Shown: piece after piece, positions 33,692-44,900 of the stretch
Position numbering within the stretch: the stretch's first letter is position 1
How the letters are laid out: every line of letters begins with the position of its first letter
Source of the DNA: Calliopum simillimum
Taxonomy: Eukaryota > Arthropoda > Insecta > Diptera > Lauxaniidae
Assembly: GCA_951812925.1 (NCBI GenBank)
Contig: OX638368.1
Location: 2,542,001-2,606,000 of the forward strand
Direction: 5' to 3'
DNA length: 64,000 nt
Made by a program: the position numbers and the translations under genes
Notes under the pieces: generated by a model
Database searches by the model: none
What the model was told of the DNA's origin: nothing
What the model saw: only the letters and a program-made list of their open reading frames with translations

Positions 33692-36600
33692 CTACGTATT
33701 TAAATACTTTTGCAAATTTTCACATGATGGCATATTAATATTTTGCGCTTTGCGGAACAAGTCCCGATCCCCAAATGTTCTTGCTTTAGCGAGCATTGAA
33801 TCCCCTTTGGAATACAAAAAATAAGAAAATTATTAATAACACTTGTTATGATTGAAAAAAAAAAAAAAACTTACTATAATTACGCTCACGACTGCAAGAA
33901 TGCTTCAAATGGTTTATAAAGTCCTCTTCTACTGATTCCTCTAAACGTCCCACTGAACCTTGGTATTCCGAATAAAAATTATCCTTTACATAATAAGGAA
34001 TTTTTAGGCCGTTAGTTTCCCGTTTCACAGAATATTTACTGAAAATAAAAATACATTCAACATGAACGCTCAGAAATGTAAAAGAAACACCACAGTTCTA
34101 ACTTACTGAGATGGTGACAAGCTATAAATCGGATCCGAAATGAAGAAAGAAGACATCATAGAGAGTCCGATAAGCAATAAAATCGGCAATAAGTTAATGA
34201 GTGCAGAAGAACTTGATTGATTCTATTGAGGTGGAAGAACAAAGACTTTTAAACAGAATTCGTTTAAAACACTATAAATATTGTACTCACTTCACGCTCC
34301 TCACGATGATGTTGCTGTCTTCTACGTTGCTGGCGCATAAAAACGTTCTGCTGTGGGAAACCGCCGCCAAAGAACATGTTAAATATTTCTTCGGCACTAA
34401 CGTCTGCCTGAAAACCGCGCGAATAACCAAAATCATTAGAATAATAGGTGCGTCCCACGCCACCAGCACCACCGCTGTTCGTTGCACCGCCATGGGGATT
34501 GAATGGTTCATTAATGCCATGCAAATCGTAAGCTTTACGTTTTTCCACATCTGTAAGTATAGCAGCTGCATTGCCCAATGCCTTAAATGCATCTGATGCA
34601 CCAGGCGCCTTATTTTTATCTGGATGCAATTGTAGAGCGAGTTTTTTGTAGGCTTTTTTAATTTCGGAATCAGTTGCCTCTTTTGTTATGGATAATACTT
34701 CGTAGTAGTTTTTGCATCTGTGCAATCAGAAAAAAATGATTATTGAGCGGGATAGAAAGGTGCAACTTTGCATAATCATTAATCAGATTATGTCGAACAC
34801 CTTTTCTAAGCAAGACAAGCGGAACTATACGTTCCGCACAAGTTTCATGAGCAGTCGATTACTTGCCACAAGTTTAGTTTAGACGCTATAGCATTTTTTT
34901 AGGGAAGACAGCGTTTGCGCTTCGGTAGGTTTTAAAGAAAATGGGGGGATGGGTTTAAAATTGTAGTTAAATTTTGTCTTTCGCTAACACAAGCGGTTAC
35001 AAATCTATGACAAGCCAAAGTAGCTTAATACTTCGTTTCCACCGAAGATTTATGAGGGGATTTAGCCGCAACTCACCTCATTCACCATGTATTAAACGTC
35101 AACTAAATTTGAAAATAGCCTTAAATCTCAAAATTAATCTCCGGTGGAAACAGGCTATAATACTACGTTTCCACTGAAGATTTATGAGGTGATTTAGCCG
35201 TAGCTCACCTCATTCATCATGTATTTAATGATAAATAAATCTGGAAATTGCCGAAAATCACTAAATAAATCTTCGGTGGAAACAGGCTATAAGGCTGTTT
35301 CGAGATTTAGCTCTTAGTTCAGGCGTTAATCACATGATTTACCACACGAACATATATATACAGTGGCTCCCAGCTTATTTCGTGCAGCAATTTTTTTTAA
35401 CTTTAAAACACTGTATCTTTAAAACTAATACATATATTATCAAATTTTAAATGCAGGCTTAGACGGGAATGTCTATTGTTCATAAAAAGTAAAAGGAAAT
35501 CCACAAAATTTGATTCCGAGACGCTTAAGGCGGAAAAAACCGACCGAGCAGGAGAAATTCAAGTCACAGCTTATTTCGTGCAGATGCTTATTTTCCCTTT
35601 GGAGCCATCGTTTCGCGTTATTTAATGAGAATTTCTTTTTCTATGTTCTGTGTGTGGTATTCGTAACCAGATGCAGCCAACTTTTAGTTAGATCTTGTAG
35701 ATGTAAGGGTAGAAAAGTGCATTTTGCAGAAATGGGTCGTCCAGCAACGAAAATCGGTGATACCCCATTTTAAAAACGGACAATCTATGCTCTAATCCTC
35801 TTAATATGTTAGTTTGAGTCCCACCTACAATGCAAAGCACAATTGAAAGCTTCGTTCATGCACATCGGGTCCAAAATTAGGGTAAAAGTGCGTCAAACAA
35901 CAATTTTAGTCCCGCTGACGATTCATTTATGGTCCACAAAATCAATACTAACCCACATTATTGGCTCCAAAAACTGTCTGGGATATACATCAAGAACTAA
36001 GTAACTCGTACAGTGCGAAAACTAGCGGCTTCATGTCTAGAGACCACAATTTTAAAGCCTAAGTAGCCCTTCATAAACAAAAAAAGCCAGTATAGCCTAC
36101 ATTATTTTTGATATCGAGCTCAGTATTAGCACGCCCACAAAGATTAGGACTTTTAGCAACGTCATAATCATGGACGAGTCTAAATTTAACATATTTGAAC
36201 CTGATGACATGACATACTTATGGCGGAAACGTAATATTCAGCCGAATCGCAAAACCAAGTAGACTTTTTTGATTTTTTTTGCTTATGAAGGACTACTTGG
36301 GCTTTGAAGCTGTAGTCTCGGGACACGCAGCCGCCAGTTTTTGCACTGTACGAGTTACTTAGTTCTTGATGTATATCCCAGACAGTTTTTGTGGACCATA
36401 AATGAATCTTCAGCGGGATTAAAATTGTTGTTTGACGCACTTTTACCCTAATTTTGGACCCGATTTGCATGAACGAAGCTTTCAATTGTGCTTTGCATTG
36501 TAGGTGGGACTCAAACTAACATATTAAGAGGATTAGCGCATAGATTGTCCGTTTTTAAAATGGGGTATCACCGATTTTCGTTGCTGGACGACCCATTTCT

Positions 36601-38570
36601 GCAAAATGCACTTTTTTACCCTCACATGTACATGATCAAACTAAAAATTGGCTGCATCTGGTTGAGAATACCACAGAGAGAACATAGAAAAAGAAATTCC
36701 CATTAAATAACGCGAAACGCTGGCTCCAAAGGGAAAATAAGCATCTGCACGAAATAAGCTGTGACTTCAATATCACCTGCTCAATCGGTCTTTTCCGCCT
36801 TGAGCGTCTCGGAATCAAATTTTGTGGATTTTTTTTTTACTTATTATGAATAAAAGACATGCCCGTCTACGCCTGCATTTAAAATTTGATGATATTTGTA
36901 TTAGTTTTAAAGATACAGTGTTTTAAAGTTAAAAAAAATTACTTCACGAAATAAGCTGTGAACCACTGTATTTCTGCAGAAATTTACTTTTAATCTGCGT
37001 ATAAATCACAGCATGACTACTGATTTTGGCTTTTTTCGACCAAGCACCAATTTGGCATTTAATGGAATTAAACACAAAGCGAATAAAAAAAACATGATAA
37101 TAACTTTAATTTTACTGCTTATGACATTTACTGTCAAAAAAAAATCTCTCGGATTTAACGATGCGTTTACAAATATCAGCACAGCTAAATTTCTGTTGGA
37201 AACGTAGCAAAGCAGTATAAATTTGTTTTATAAGCTAGGAGTAATGTTTTGGCGTGTTATCAAAGATCGACTTGAACTAGTCTGTTTTGTGTCACATAAA
37301 TGATTTAATTTTTATTTTTTTTATCAAAACTAGCATTTCCGAGTGTGCGTTGCTACAGCTTCTCTTGTACATAGGGACAAGTGGGTGAAAATAATGTTTC
37401 CCCTAAAATATCGTAAAACGTCATGAAACTCGAAGAAAATACGAAAAAAATGTGTTAAATTTTTAGTTCCGATATCCTAGGGGGATCCTTAGGTGAAAAA
37501 AAAAAAACAAAACCAAAAAACTAATGATACAGAAAGACGCGACGTACCCGAAAACCTATATACATATATAAATTTAAACGGTGATCGGTGCAGCCATTTG
37601 GGAGTCTATAAGGAACATACATACAAACATTTATTTTTATATGTATATACAGATAGGTTTGACCTTTGGACCTGCCAGCACGTTGATTTGAATTGGAACA
37701 ATTTAGTAAAAAAAATTCTTATGCATATTATCTAATTTTCAGCTGAATTAATATTTCTTCATAAGTTTTCGTTTAATAATGGAATTGAGAATTAACTGCC
37801 GTTCCTTTACTAAAGTGGAGTAATGTCATGGGGGGAGCCTATTATGTACCAAATAAGTGAAAAGCCACTTGCGGTGTGTGTATTAAGAAAATAAAAAAAT
37901 ATAATGGAATTTTTGAGGTTTTCTACTAAAGGTTAGAATATCTAAAAACCATACGCGATAATGCAGTTCTGAGACCGGATTCAGATTCAGCAGTGACAAA
38001 TACATCGAAAATTACTGGTTTTGTTGTGGTTTGTCGAAAAATACCGTTTTTCGACCTATATTGAGGGCGGGGTACTTAATTTTGATTTAAAAAATGGTTG
38101 AATTTTGTTGCCAACACCATAAGGTATTGTATAAAAAAAAAAAACTAGAGGTTCAGCAAACCTCGTTCCGGAGAACCGTGTCGAATATAGAATTTACTTT
38201 TTGATTTTTCGCACTGCTTCCACTTGCTCCGTTGTATACTCGGGCTCCGATTTACGTGAATCTGAATTCTTACGTTTACGCGGTCCATCATTTTTGGCAT
38301 CCGTCTCATGTTTAGTAGAACGACCAGCACTGGGAACACTTTTGACTTGTGCTAGCACATCTGCCAGAAACAAGAAAAAAAGTGAACATTTTATATTTCA
38401 TTTTTATTATTAAATTTTTGTTACTCACCTTTTGCTTTTTGCGTTGGGTAGAGCTTTTCAGCCTTAACCAAAAACTTCTCCGCCTTTTCAAGTTTGCCTT
38501 CGGACAACGCAATTATTGCAATATCAATACAGCGATAGGCCTCATCTTTGTTTCCCTCGATGATTGACAT
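33692..38570 (-). CDS. DNAJB12/DNAJB14-type ER-membrane J-protein, 374 aa
   Basis: Hsp40 co-chaperone expected in the ER membrane with the J domain facing the cytosol, where the human relatives recruit Hsc70 for quality control. Minus-strand exons: 38570-38429, 38360-38198, 34717-34291, 34222-34107, 34038-33875, 33804-33692 (1,125 nt including the stop); every junction is GT-AG and phase-consistent. The N-terminus MSIIEGNKDEAYRCIDIAI is the family's helical repeat. The J domain starts at KKCKNYYEVL with HPD in LQLHPDKNK, followed by a Gly-rich linker, one membrane segment (LINLLPILLLIGLSMMSSF) and a C-terminal DUF1977-like region with the YYV-NF-YQGS pattern. Intron 2 is 3.5 kb and contains transposon relics. 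The stop falls in exon 6 after YLNT. Confidence 0.92.
34743..35020. other. Intronic sequence, nothing recognised
   Basis: Part of J-protein intron 2; no repeat or exon seen. Confidence 0.4.
35021..35300. mobile_element. Two tandem hairpin MITEs
   Basis: Each unit (~135 bp) begins near CGTTTCCACCGAAGATTTATG and ends with its mirror TC(T/C)CGGTGGAAACAGGCTATA. Unit 1 is about 35021-35157, unit 2 about 35158-35295, with CACCTCATTCA(C/T)CATGTATT shared inside. They abut head to tail in J-protein intron 2. Confidence 0.75.
35361..36968. mobile_element. TA-flanked fold-back carrying Tc1/mariner transposase relics
   Basis: Ends CAGTGGCTCCCAGCTTATTT and the mirrored AAATAAGCTGTGAACCACTG lie directly inside TA dinucleotides (35359-35360, 36969-36970), the Tc1/mariner target. 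The element is palindromic almost throughout, centred near 36160. Left of centre on the + strand, MGRPATKIGD at 35731 and, at about 36165, IIMDESKFNIFEPDD followed by WRKRN resemble the N-terminus and second-Asp region (DESKFN-F) of Tc1 transposases. Each arm therefore contains pieces of the same gene in opposite orientations, all with stops. Confidence 0.85.
36969..38190. other. Intronic sequence, nothing recognised
   Basis: Remainder of J-protein intron 2. Short ORFs only (up to 80 codons) and no repeat partner identified. Confidence 0.4.
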
Positions 38571-39197
38571 TTCTACTGGGTCTCTTGTGCGTTTCTCCTT
38601 TGACCAAAATTTTCAGAAACGAAATTGCCAAATTTTTAATTAAATAGTGGTCAGAGCAAAGCAAAACCAAAATATTTCTTTACGAAATTTTTTCAGCACA
38701 TAAAATAAAGGATACAGAAATATATATTTCAGTTTCTAAAAAATTTTTCGCGTAGACTAATTGTTACAATTTTAAGAATTTACCTTGTTTTGCTAACTTT
38801 TTTATTATTTGCCTGAACTTTTTAACTAAAAATGAAAATTTCAGAATTCCAAAAGATTTTGACGTTTCTTCTTTTTACTCTTGCGAAAATGACTTGAGGT
38901 TTGGTACAGGCATGATATTCACACTTCTCCAATAGTACTTTTTTTTTAAAAGCCAATAGTACTTTGGGTACTTTTTGTTTTTGCAGCCTTGTGTACACGA
39001 AATATAGAAAAGAAACATTGTGCATAGTAAATTTATTCGCTTCACTCGCGCATTATTCGATGAGAAGGACTGTTTATTTCTATTTAAATATATTATTATA
39101 TAGCAAGTTTCATAATCAATTTGTTTCTCAAATTAAATAAGTTAATATAAGTTAATTGCATTACATATAAAAAATTTAATTATTTACTTGAATAAAG
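38571..39197. other. Upstream region of the J-protein gene
   Basis: No TATA box assigned. No coding feature. Confidence 0.4.
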
Positions 39198-39803
39198 TTG
39201 AGGAGTGATTTTTCAAAAGGGCGTAAAACTACTTCTGACATCGAATAAACCTAAGAATGCCATCGCCATTACAGTGCTAAAATGCATCCTCTAGTTCAAA
39301 ATTCATCACAAAAATGCATTTTTCTAAGATAAAATCTTGATCAAAAGTCGCATTTCGGAACAAAAGTGCTTATTTCCATATAATTTCATAGAAATTATTA
39401 AAGTTTGATACAAAAAGACGTATTTCGAATAGTCGCCGAAGAAACCCTTAATGTTTTTGTATGCCCCAGGCTATAGAGGAGCTTACATACCATGCCTATA
39501 GATAGCAGCTTAAATTTCCAAATGGTGAAATAAGAGTGATTTATAAAAATTTCCAAGCAAAAGGGCTTGCTTCCAAATGTTTCAGAACAAAACGGCTTAT
39601 TTCCAAATGTTTTTTACATTTTGCAATTACTACAAATATGTTAGAATAAAAGTGTTAAAGGGAATAGAATCTTTGGTTAACTCACTATAACACTGGAGAC
39701 ATAAAAAAAATAAGTTATTGTAAACAGCCCCTAAAAGTTTTTTCTCATTACTGAAAATTTGTTTAATATGGTTTTGCGCGTTTTTGAAAAATCACTACTC
39801 AGT
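39198..39803. mobile_element. Probable non-autonomous element with AGTGATTTTTCAAAA ends
   Basis: AGTGATTTTTCAAAAGGGCG near 39206 is mirrored by CGCGTTTTTGAAAAATCACT near 39780-39799. The interior holds several imperfect copies of a GCTTATTTCCAAATG-like motif. TSD not resolved. A 27-base A run follows at about 39809-39836. Confidence 0.55.
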
Positions 39804-39814
39804 TCATTTTCAAA

Positions 39815-39836
<22 letters not shown>

Positions 39837-39845
<9 letters not shown>

Positions 39846-40601
39846 ATTTGATGCCGAAGTTTTGTGAATAAATATAAATAAAATACTCGTAAGGGTTAAT
39901 GAAGCACAAAATCGTGAATCAAGAAATCCAAAAAAATCACTTTCGTGAATAGAAAAAAATCCTTATTTTAAATACATACTAGTGCATCCTGCACCCAAAT
40001 CAATAAATGAACAAAGTTATGTTTACTATCTGTGGGCTTTTGACAAAACAACCTAACTCGAAACTGACGAATAGCCAAAAGAGCATATTCGAATTTTATA
40101 TTTATGACTAAAATTATGCAAAACTGTCCAATTTTGACATAGATATTTTTGCTAAAAGTACTCTAATAATTCTTTTTCCAATGGTTGAGTATTTGGTAAA
40201 TTTGTGTAAACTTGTTCGTAAAATCTCAGTACCAATATCAAAGTTATAACAACAACAATTTGTGACCCCGGTTTTCTAATGAAAGAAAACGCGGCGCTTA
40301 AGCGATTGTGCTATCGGTCACGGATAAACTCTCTGAATAGGATCGCCATTATGAATAAATCATAAGGCTCACTAGCGCCGTCCGTTGTGAAAAATTGCCA
40401 AATTGTTAGTTGGTAACACACTCTGGTTTTGAGAAATGCAACGCTAGCTACAATTAAAATCTACAAGAGCGAATTTGTTTTCCATATACAATGCAGGCTC
40501 TCGAAATTACGAAAATTTCAATGATAGATAGGCAGGTTTCACTTGCTTGCGTCTTTTGTTGAAAAGTTGCAAAAAGGACTGTTTAGTAGTTCAGTATAAA
40601 G
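39837..40601. other. No gene recognised
   Basis: A GC-richer stretch at 40265-40400 (contains GACCCCGG and GCGGCGCTTAAGCG) is unexplained. No ORF of note. Confidence 0.4.
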
Positions 40602-40604
40602 TTA

Positions 40605-41143
40605 CACTGTGTGTAATTTTTTAAGTCATGGCAAAATAACAATATACGGACACCACTACGTGATAAAAGACTAAAAAAAAAGACCCGTGTCTCCCAATTT
40701 TTCCCAAAGTCCTCCACTTTTTTTTTATGGGCCGCCAAAGATTTGGGGCCTCGGTATCATTTTCGTAAAAATGTGATCATTTTCTCAGGCTCATATCTTG
40801 CAAACCGTTCAGAATTTCGATTTACTCTCTGAGGCAAAGTTGTAGCTCTTGTCATAAACAACAAAAACTGCGAACATATAAAATCAAAAAAACTTCACCT
40901 TCCAGATCAAAATCGCAAAAAACTTTAAAAAATTCGATTTTTTTTTACCTTTTTTCCCGTGTTCAGGTCCATAGGTAGCAAACCGTTCAAAATTCAAGGA
41001 AACAATCAACTACAAAAATTTACCTAAGATCTCAATAAACAAATTTCTAGAACATATAAACTTCCTAGAGATGATTCTTAACACTGTTTAGGTAGCACCC
41101 AAAAGTGAAAAATTTACCGAAAATTTTTTAATTTCATTTTTTT
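40605..41143. repeat. Left long terminal inverted repeat
   Basis: Matches the reverse complement of 48803-49336 from AATAACNATATACGGACACC inward. The outermost ~28 bp are only loosely similar. Shares TAAAAAAAA-ACCCGTGTCTC about 75 bp from the end with the fold-back at 57678-58852. Confidence 0.85.
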
Positions 41144-41286
41144 ACCTTTTTCTCCTGTTCAGGTCCATAGGTAGCAAACCGTTCAAAATTCAAGGAAACA
41201 ATCAACTACAAAAATTTACCTAATATCTCAATAAACAAATTTCTAGAACATATAAACTTCCTGGGAATTATTCTTAACACCGTTTT
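40952..41286. repeat. Tandem duplication at the inner edge of the left inverted repeat
   Basis: CAGGTCCATAGGTAGCAAAC at 40964 recurs at 41160, a 196-bp period; the second unit is cut off by the copia insertion at 41287 and is not duplicated in the right repeat. Confidence 0.85.
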
Positions 41287-41485
41287 TGTTGAGTGTATGG
41301 TACATTTATATTTCATAGTTAGCATCACTGTTTTGCTATACGCGTCAGTATACACACAGCACGCTACCGAACAAGTCGTTGTATTGAACGCATCTCTTTT
41401 ATACTTCTTTATTTAATATGTTTAACTTAGTTCTTTAATAAATGAATTACTTAAAATATAAAAAGCAAGTATTCTTTTTCTAACA
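41287..41485 (+). repeat. 5' LTR of the copia element
   Basis: 199 bp, TGTTGAG...CTAACA. One difference seen from the 3' LTR (41459). Confidence 0.95.
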
Positions 41486-41501
41486 TGGTAGCAGAACAAG
41501 G
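41486..41501 (+). promoter_or_regulatory. Outer primer-binding site, one base off
   Basis: TGGTAGCAGAACAAGG. The expected complement of the insect initiator tRNA-Met 3' end is TGGTAGCAGAG; here base 11 is A. Confidence 0.75.
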
Positions 41502-41590
41502 TTGCAGCAAATTACATTAAAAGAAAGAACAGAAGTAAGTTAAGCAAGTGAAAAATAAATTGAAAAGAGCGAAAGTAAAAAGCAGTGAAA

Positions 41591-41653
41591 ATGGCGTACA
41601 TGAAAGTAGATGATATAATGATACCCATATTTGATGGTATTTATATTTCATAG
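41591..41653 (+). pseudogene. Truncated gag start in the duplicated leader
   Basis: Sixteen gag codons identical to the start of the real ORF, then the frame runs four codons into the truncated LTR and stops (TAG 41651-41653). It would be the first ORF met on a full-length transcript from the outer LTR. Confidence 0.85.
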
Positions 41654-41820
41654 TTAGCATCACTGTTTTGCTATACGCGTCAGTATACACACAGCACGCT
41701 ACCGAACAAGTCGTTGTATTGAACGCATCTCTTTTATACTTCTTTATTTAATATGTTTAACTTAGTTCTTTAATAAATGAATTACTTAAAATACAAAAAG
41801 CAAGTATTCTTTTTCTAACA
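41639..41820 (+). repeat. 5'-truncated internal LTR
   Basis: 182 bp matching LTR positions 18-199. The junction is GATGGT|ATTTATATTTC, while the missing LTR bases also end in ATGGTAC, so a short shared ATGGT lies at the join. Confidence 0.92.
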
Positions 41821-41836
41821 TGGTAGCAGAGCAAGG
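41821..41836 (+). promoter_or_regulatory. Inner primer-binding site (initiator tRNA-Met)
   Basis: TGGTAGCAGAGCAAGG directly follows the internal LTR; TGGTAGCAGAG is the complement expected for an insect initiator tRNA-Met 3' end. Confidence 0.8.
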
Positions 41837-41925
41837 TTGCAGCAAATTACATTAAAAGAAAGAACAGAAGTAAGTTAAGCAAGTGAAAAATAAATTGAAA
41901 AGAGCGAAAGTAAAAAGCAGTGAAA

Positions 41926-44900
41926 ATGGCGTACATGAAAGTAGATGATATAATGATACCCATATTTGATGGTGCGGATTATTCCAATTGGAAGAAACGA
42001 ATTACAAAATTCTTGGAATTTAAGAACTGCAAGGAAGTAGTCACAAGGTTGAGAAATACAGAAGATAAGGAAACTGAATGGAACAAAGCAGATACAAAAG
42101 CAACGAATTACATATATAGTGCCATCTCAAATAAGCAATTGGAGTATATTGGCGATTTGGAGTCGGCATATGACATCATAAAAAAATTTGATGAAATGTA
42201 TTTGAAAGAGTCTACAGCTTTACAAATTGTATGCAGAAATAATCTCGAAAGTGTAAAATTAAAGAATTTTACAGAAGTAACAAAATTTTTTGATGAATTT
42301 GAGAAAGCCATTAATGAACTCAAAATGGCGGGTGCAAAAGTGAACGAACAAGAAAAGCTGCGATACATGTTAAAAGCATTACCACCGAACTTTAGTTACA
42401 TCGGAGATCTAATAGATGTGCTACCAGAAACTGACAGAACAGTGGAATTTTTGAAAAGTAAAATAAAGCTAAAATCATTAGAAGAAAATAAGCATCTCAG
42501 TCATGCAGAAGAAGGGCAATCAAAATCAAGTGTGTTTACATCAGATATTCGTGGAATGTGTTTTCAATGTGGCAAACCTGGCCATTACAAGAAAGATTGT
42601 CAGCAGTTTAACTCAAAGCAACGAGGTCGGGGTGGAAGGTATCGAGGTTGGTCACGTGGTCGAGGATTCAAACGTGGAGGCTATAGAGGCAACAATGGCG
42701 GCGAAGCAAACATCTCATCGAGTAATAATCAAAACAGCGGAACATCTTCAAGCGGTAACACTTTTATAGCCCAAGTTAACTCAATAGAAGTTTCAGATAA
42801 AACTGTAAGTGATAGGAATAAAATAATTTGGATTTTAGACAGTGGTTGCACTGATCATGTTATAAATGATGACAGTTTATTTACAGAATTTATAGTTTTG
42901 AAAGAACAAATAGATGTAAAACTAGGTGATGGAAAAGTCCTCAAAGCAACTAAAATAGGTAAAGTCATTACATGTTTTGATGTGTTTGGTAAAAGTAGCG
43001 AAATATCCTTACTAAACGTGTTTTATGTAAAAGAAATGAAATTAAACTTGATTAGCTATTCAAAAGTGACAAAATCAAACAAAATTATATCTGAGGGCAG
43101 TGTTTCCAAAATTTACAATGGTAATAATGAGTTGATAGCGATTGCTCAAAAAAAGGACTATTTATATTATATGACAAGTCAAATAAATTATAACTATAAA
43201 ATTAATAAAAACATAAGTACAAGTGTTGCACAAAATGTAAGTGGCAAAATGTCTTTAAAAGAAAAGTGGCATCGAATGCTAGGACATATTAATTTTAAAT
43301 ATTTGAATATCATTTGTAAAAACGAATTATTGCATGGAGTTCCTAGCGAATTAGAATCGCAATTTATGAAATGCGCTATTTGCATTGCAAGTAAAATGCA
43401 CAATATTCCTTTTAATAAAAATAGAACTCGTGCAAAAGACATTCTGGAAATAATACATACAGATTTAAATGGTCCACATGCGACAACAGGCTATTCTGGT
43501 GAAAAATATTTTTTAGCTTTTATAGACGATTATAGTAAATTGGCGAAAGTCTACTGCATTAAGTCAAAGTCGGAAGTTTACAATTGTATAGTTGAATACG
43601 TAAATCTAGTCGAAAATTTGTCTAACAAAAAGGTTAAAGTTTTAAGATGCGACAATGGCAGAGAATATATAAATTCGAATGTGTTTAAATTTGCTAGAGA
43701 AAAGGGAATATCTATAAATCCGTGCCCACCATATGTGCACGAATTGAATGGAGTCGCAGAAAGATATAACAGGTCTATTATGGACATGTCAAGATGTTTA
43801 CTTACAGAAGCTAAAGTCAGTAGAATTTTTTGGCCAGAAGTTGTTAAAGCAGCAGCATACTTGAAAAATCGGTCTCCTACTAATACGTTTGAAATAAAAA
43901 CCCCATACGAAATATTTTTTAAAGAAAAACCTACTGCAAAATATTTAAAAATGTACGGTAGTAGAATATTTGTAAGAGTACCTGAACAGTTAAGAAGTTC
44001 GAAATGGGATAATAAAGCAAAACAAGGAGTATTGCTAGGATATTCTGAAGTAGGGTATAGAGTACTTATTAATAATAGAATTATAGAAGCAAGACATGTT
44101 GATGTTATAGAAGAAGGTGTAGAATGTATATGTTTTAACGACGATATAAACAAAAGTGACAATTGTAATGAAGCAATTCAAGACGAAGCAAGCTTAAGTC
44201 AAAGCAATTTAAAAACTAATGAAACTGACGAAGTAGTAACTAATGAATGTGGTGAAGATATAAATGATGAAACAGAATCAGAATTGAGAAGATCAAAGAG
44301 AGTATCAAAGCCTAATAGTCGCTATTTTAATGATAATGTTGTTCAATATGTTTACGTAAATTTTTGTAATGCTATAGTTCCTAGTACGTTTGAGGAAGCG
44401 ATGAAAGATCAAGATTCAAAACAATGGAAAAGGGCAATGGATAGCGAAATAAATAGTCTAAGACAGAATAACACTTGGAAATTAGTTGACAAGCCTAAGA
44501 ATAAAGATGTCATAGATGTGAAATGGATTTTTAGAAAGAAAAGCGATGAAAGTTTTAAAGCCAGATTGGTTGTTAGGGGTTTTCAACAACAAGAATATAT
44601 AGAAAACATTTATTCACCAGTAGTTAAAATGCAAACTCTGAAATTGTTATTAGCTTATTGCTGTCAATATAAATTTATAATCGAACAAATGGATGTCGAA
44701 ACGGCATTTCTTAATGGAGAAATTAGCACAGAAGTCTATGTAAATCAACCAAGAGGGTATGAAGATGGTTCAAATAAAGTTTACAAATTATTTAGATCTT
44801 TATATGGATTAAGAGAAAGTCCTAGGTCGTGGTATGAATGCTTCAATAAATTTATGAAAGATTTGAAATTTGTGAGAAGCAACTATGACTATTGTTTATA

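Noticed and set aside
34201..34596. 131-codon plus-strand frame
   Set aside because: Mirror of the J-protein exons, which show a real J domain on the other strand.
43578..44162. 194-codon minus-strand frame
   Set aside because: Antisense shadow of the copia integrase region.
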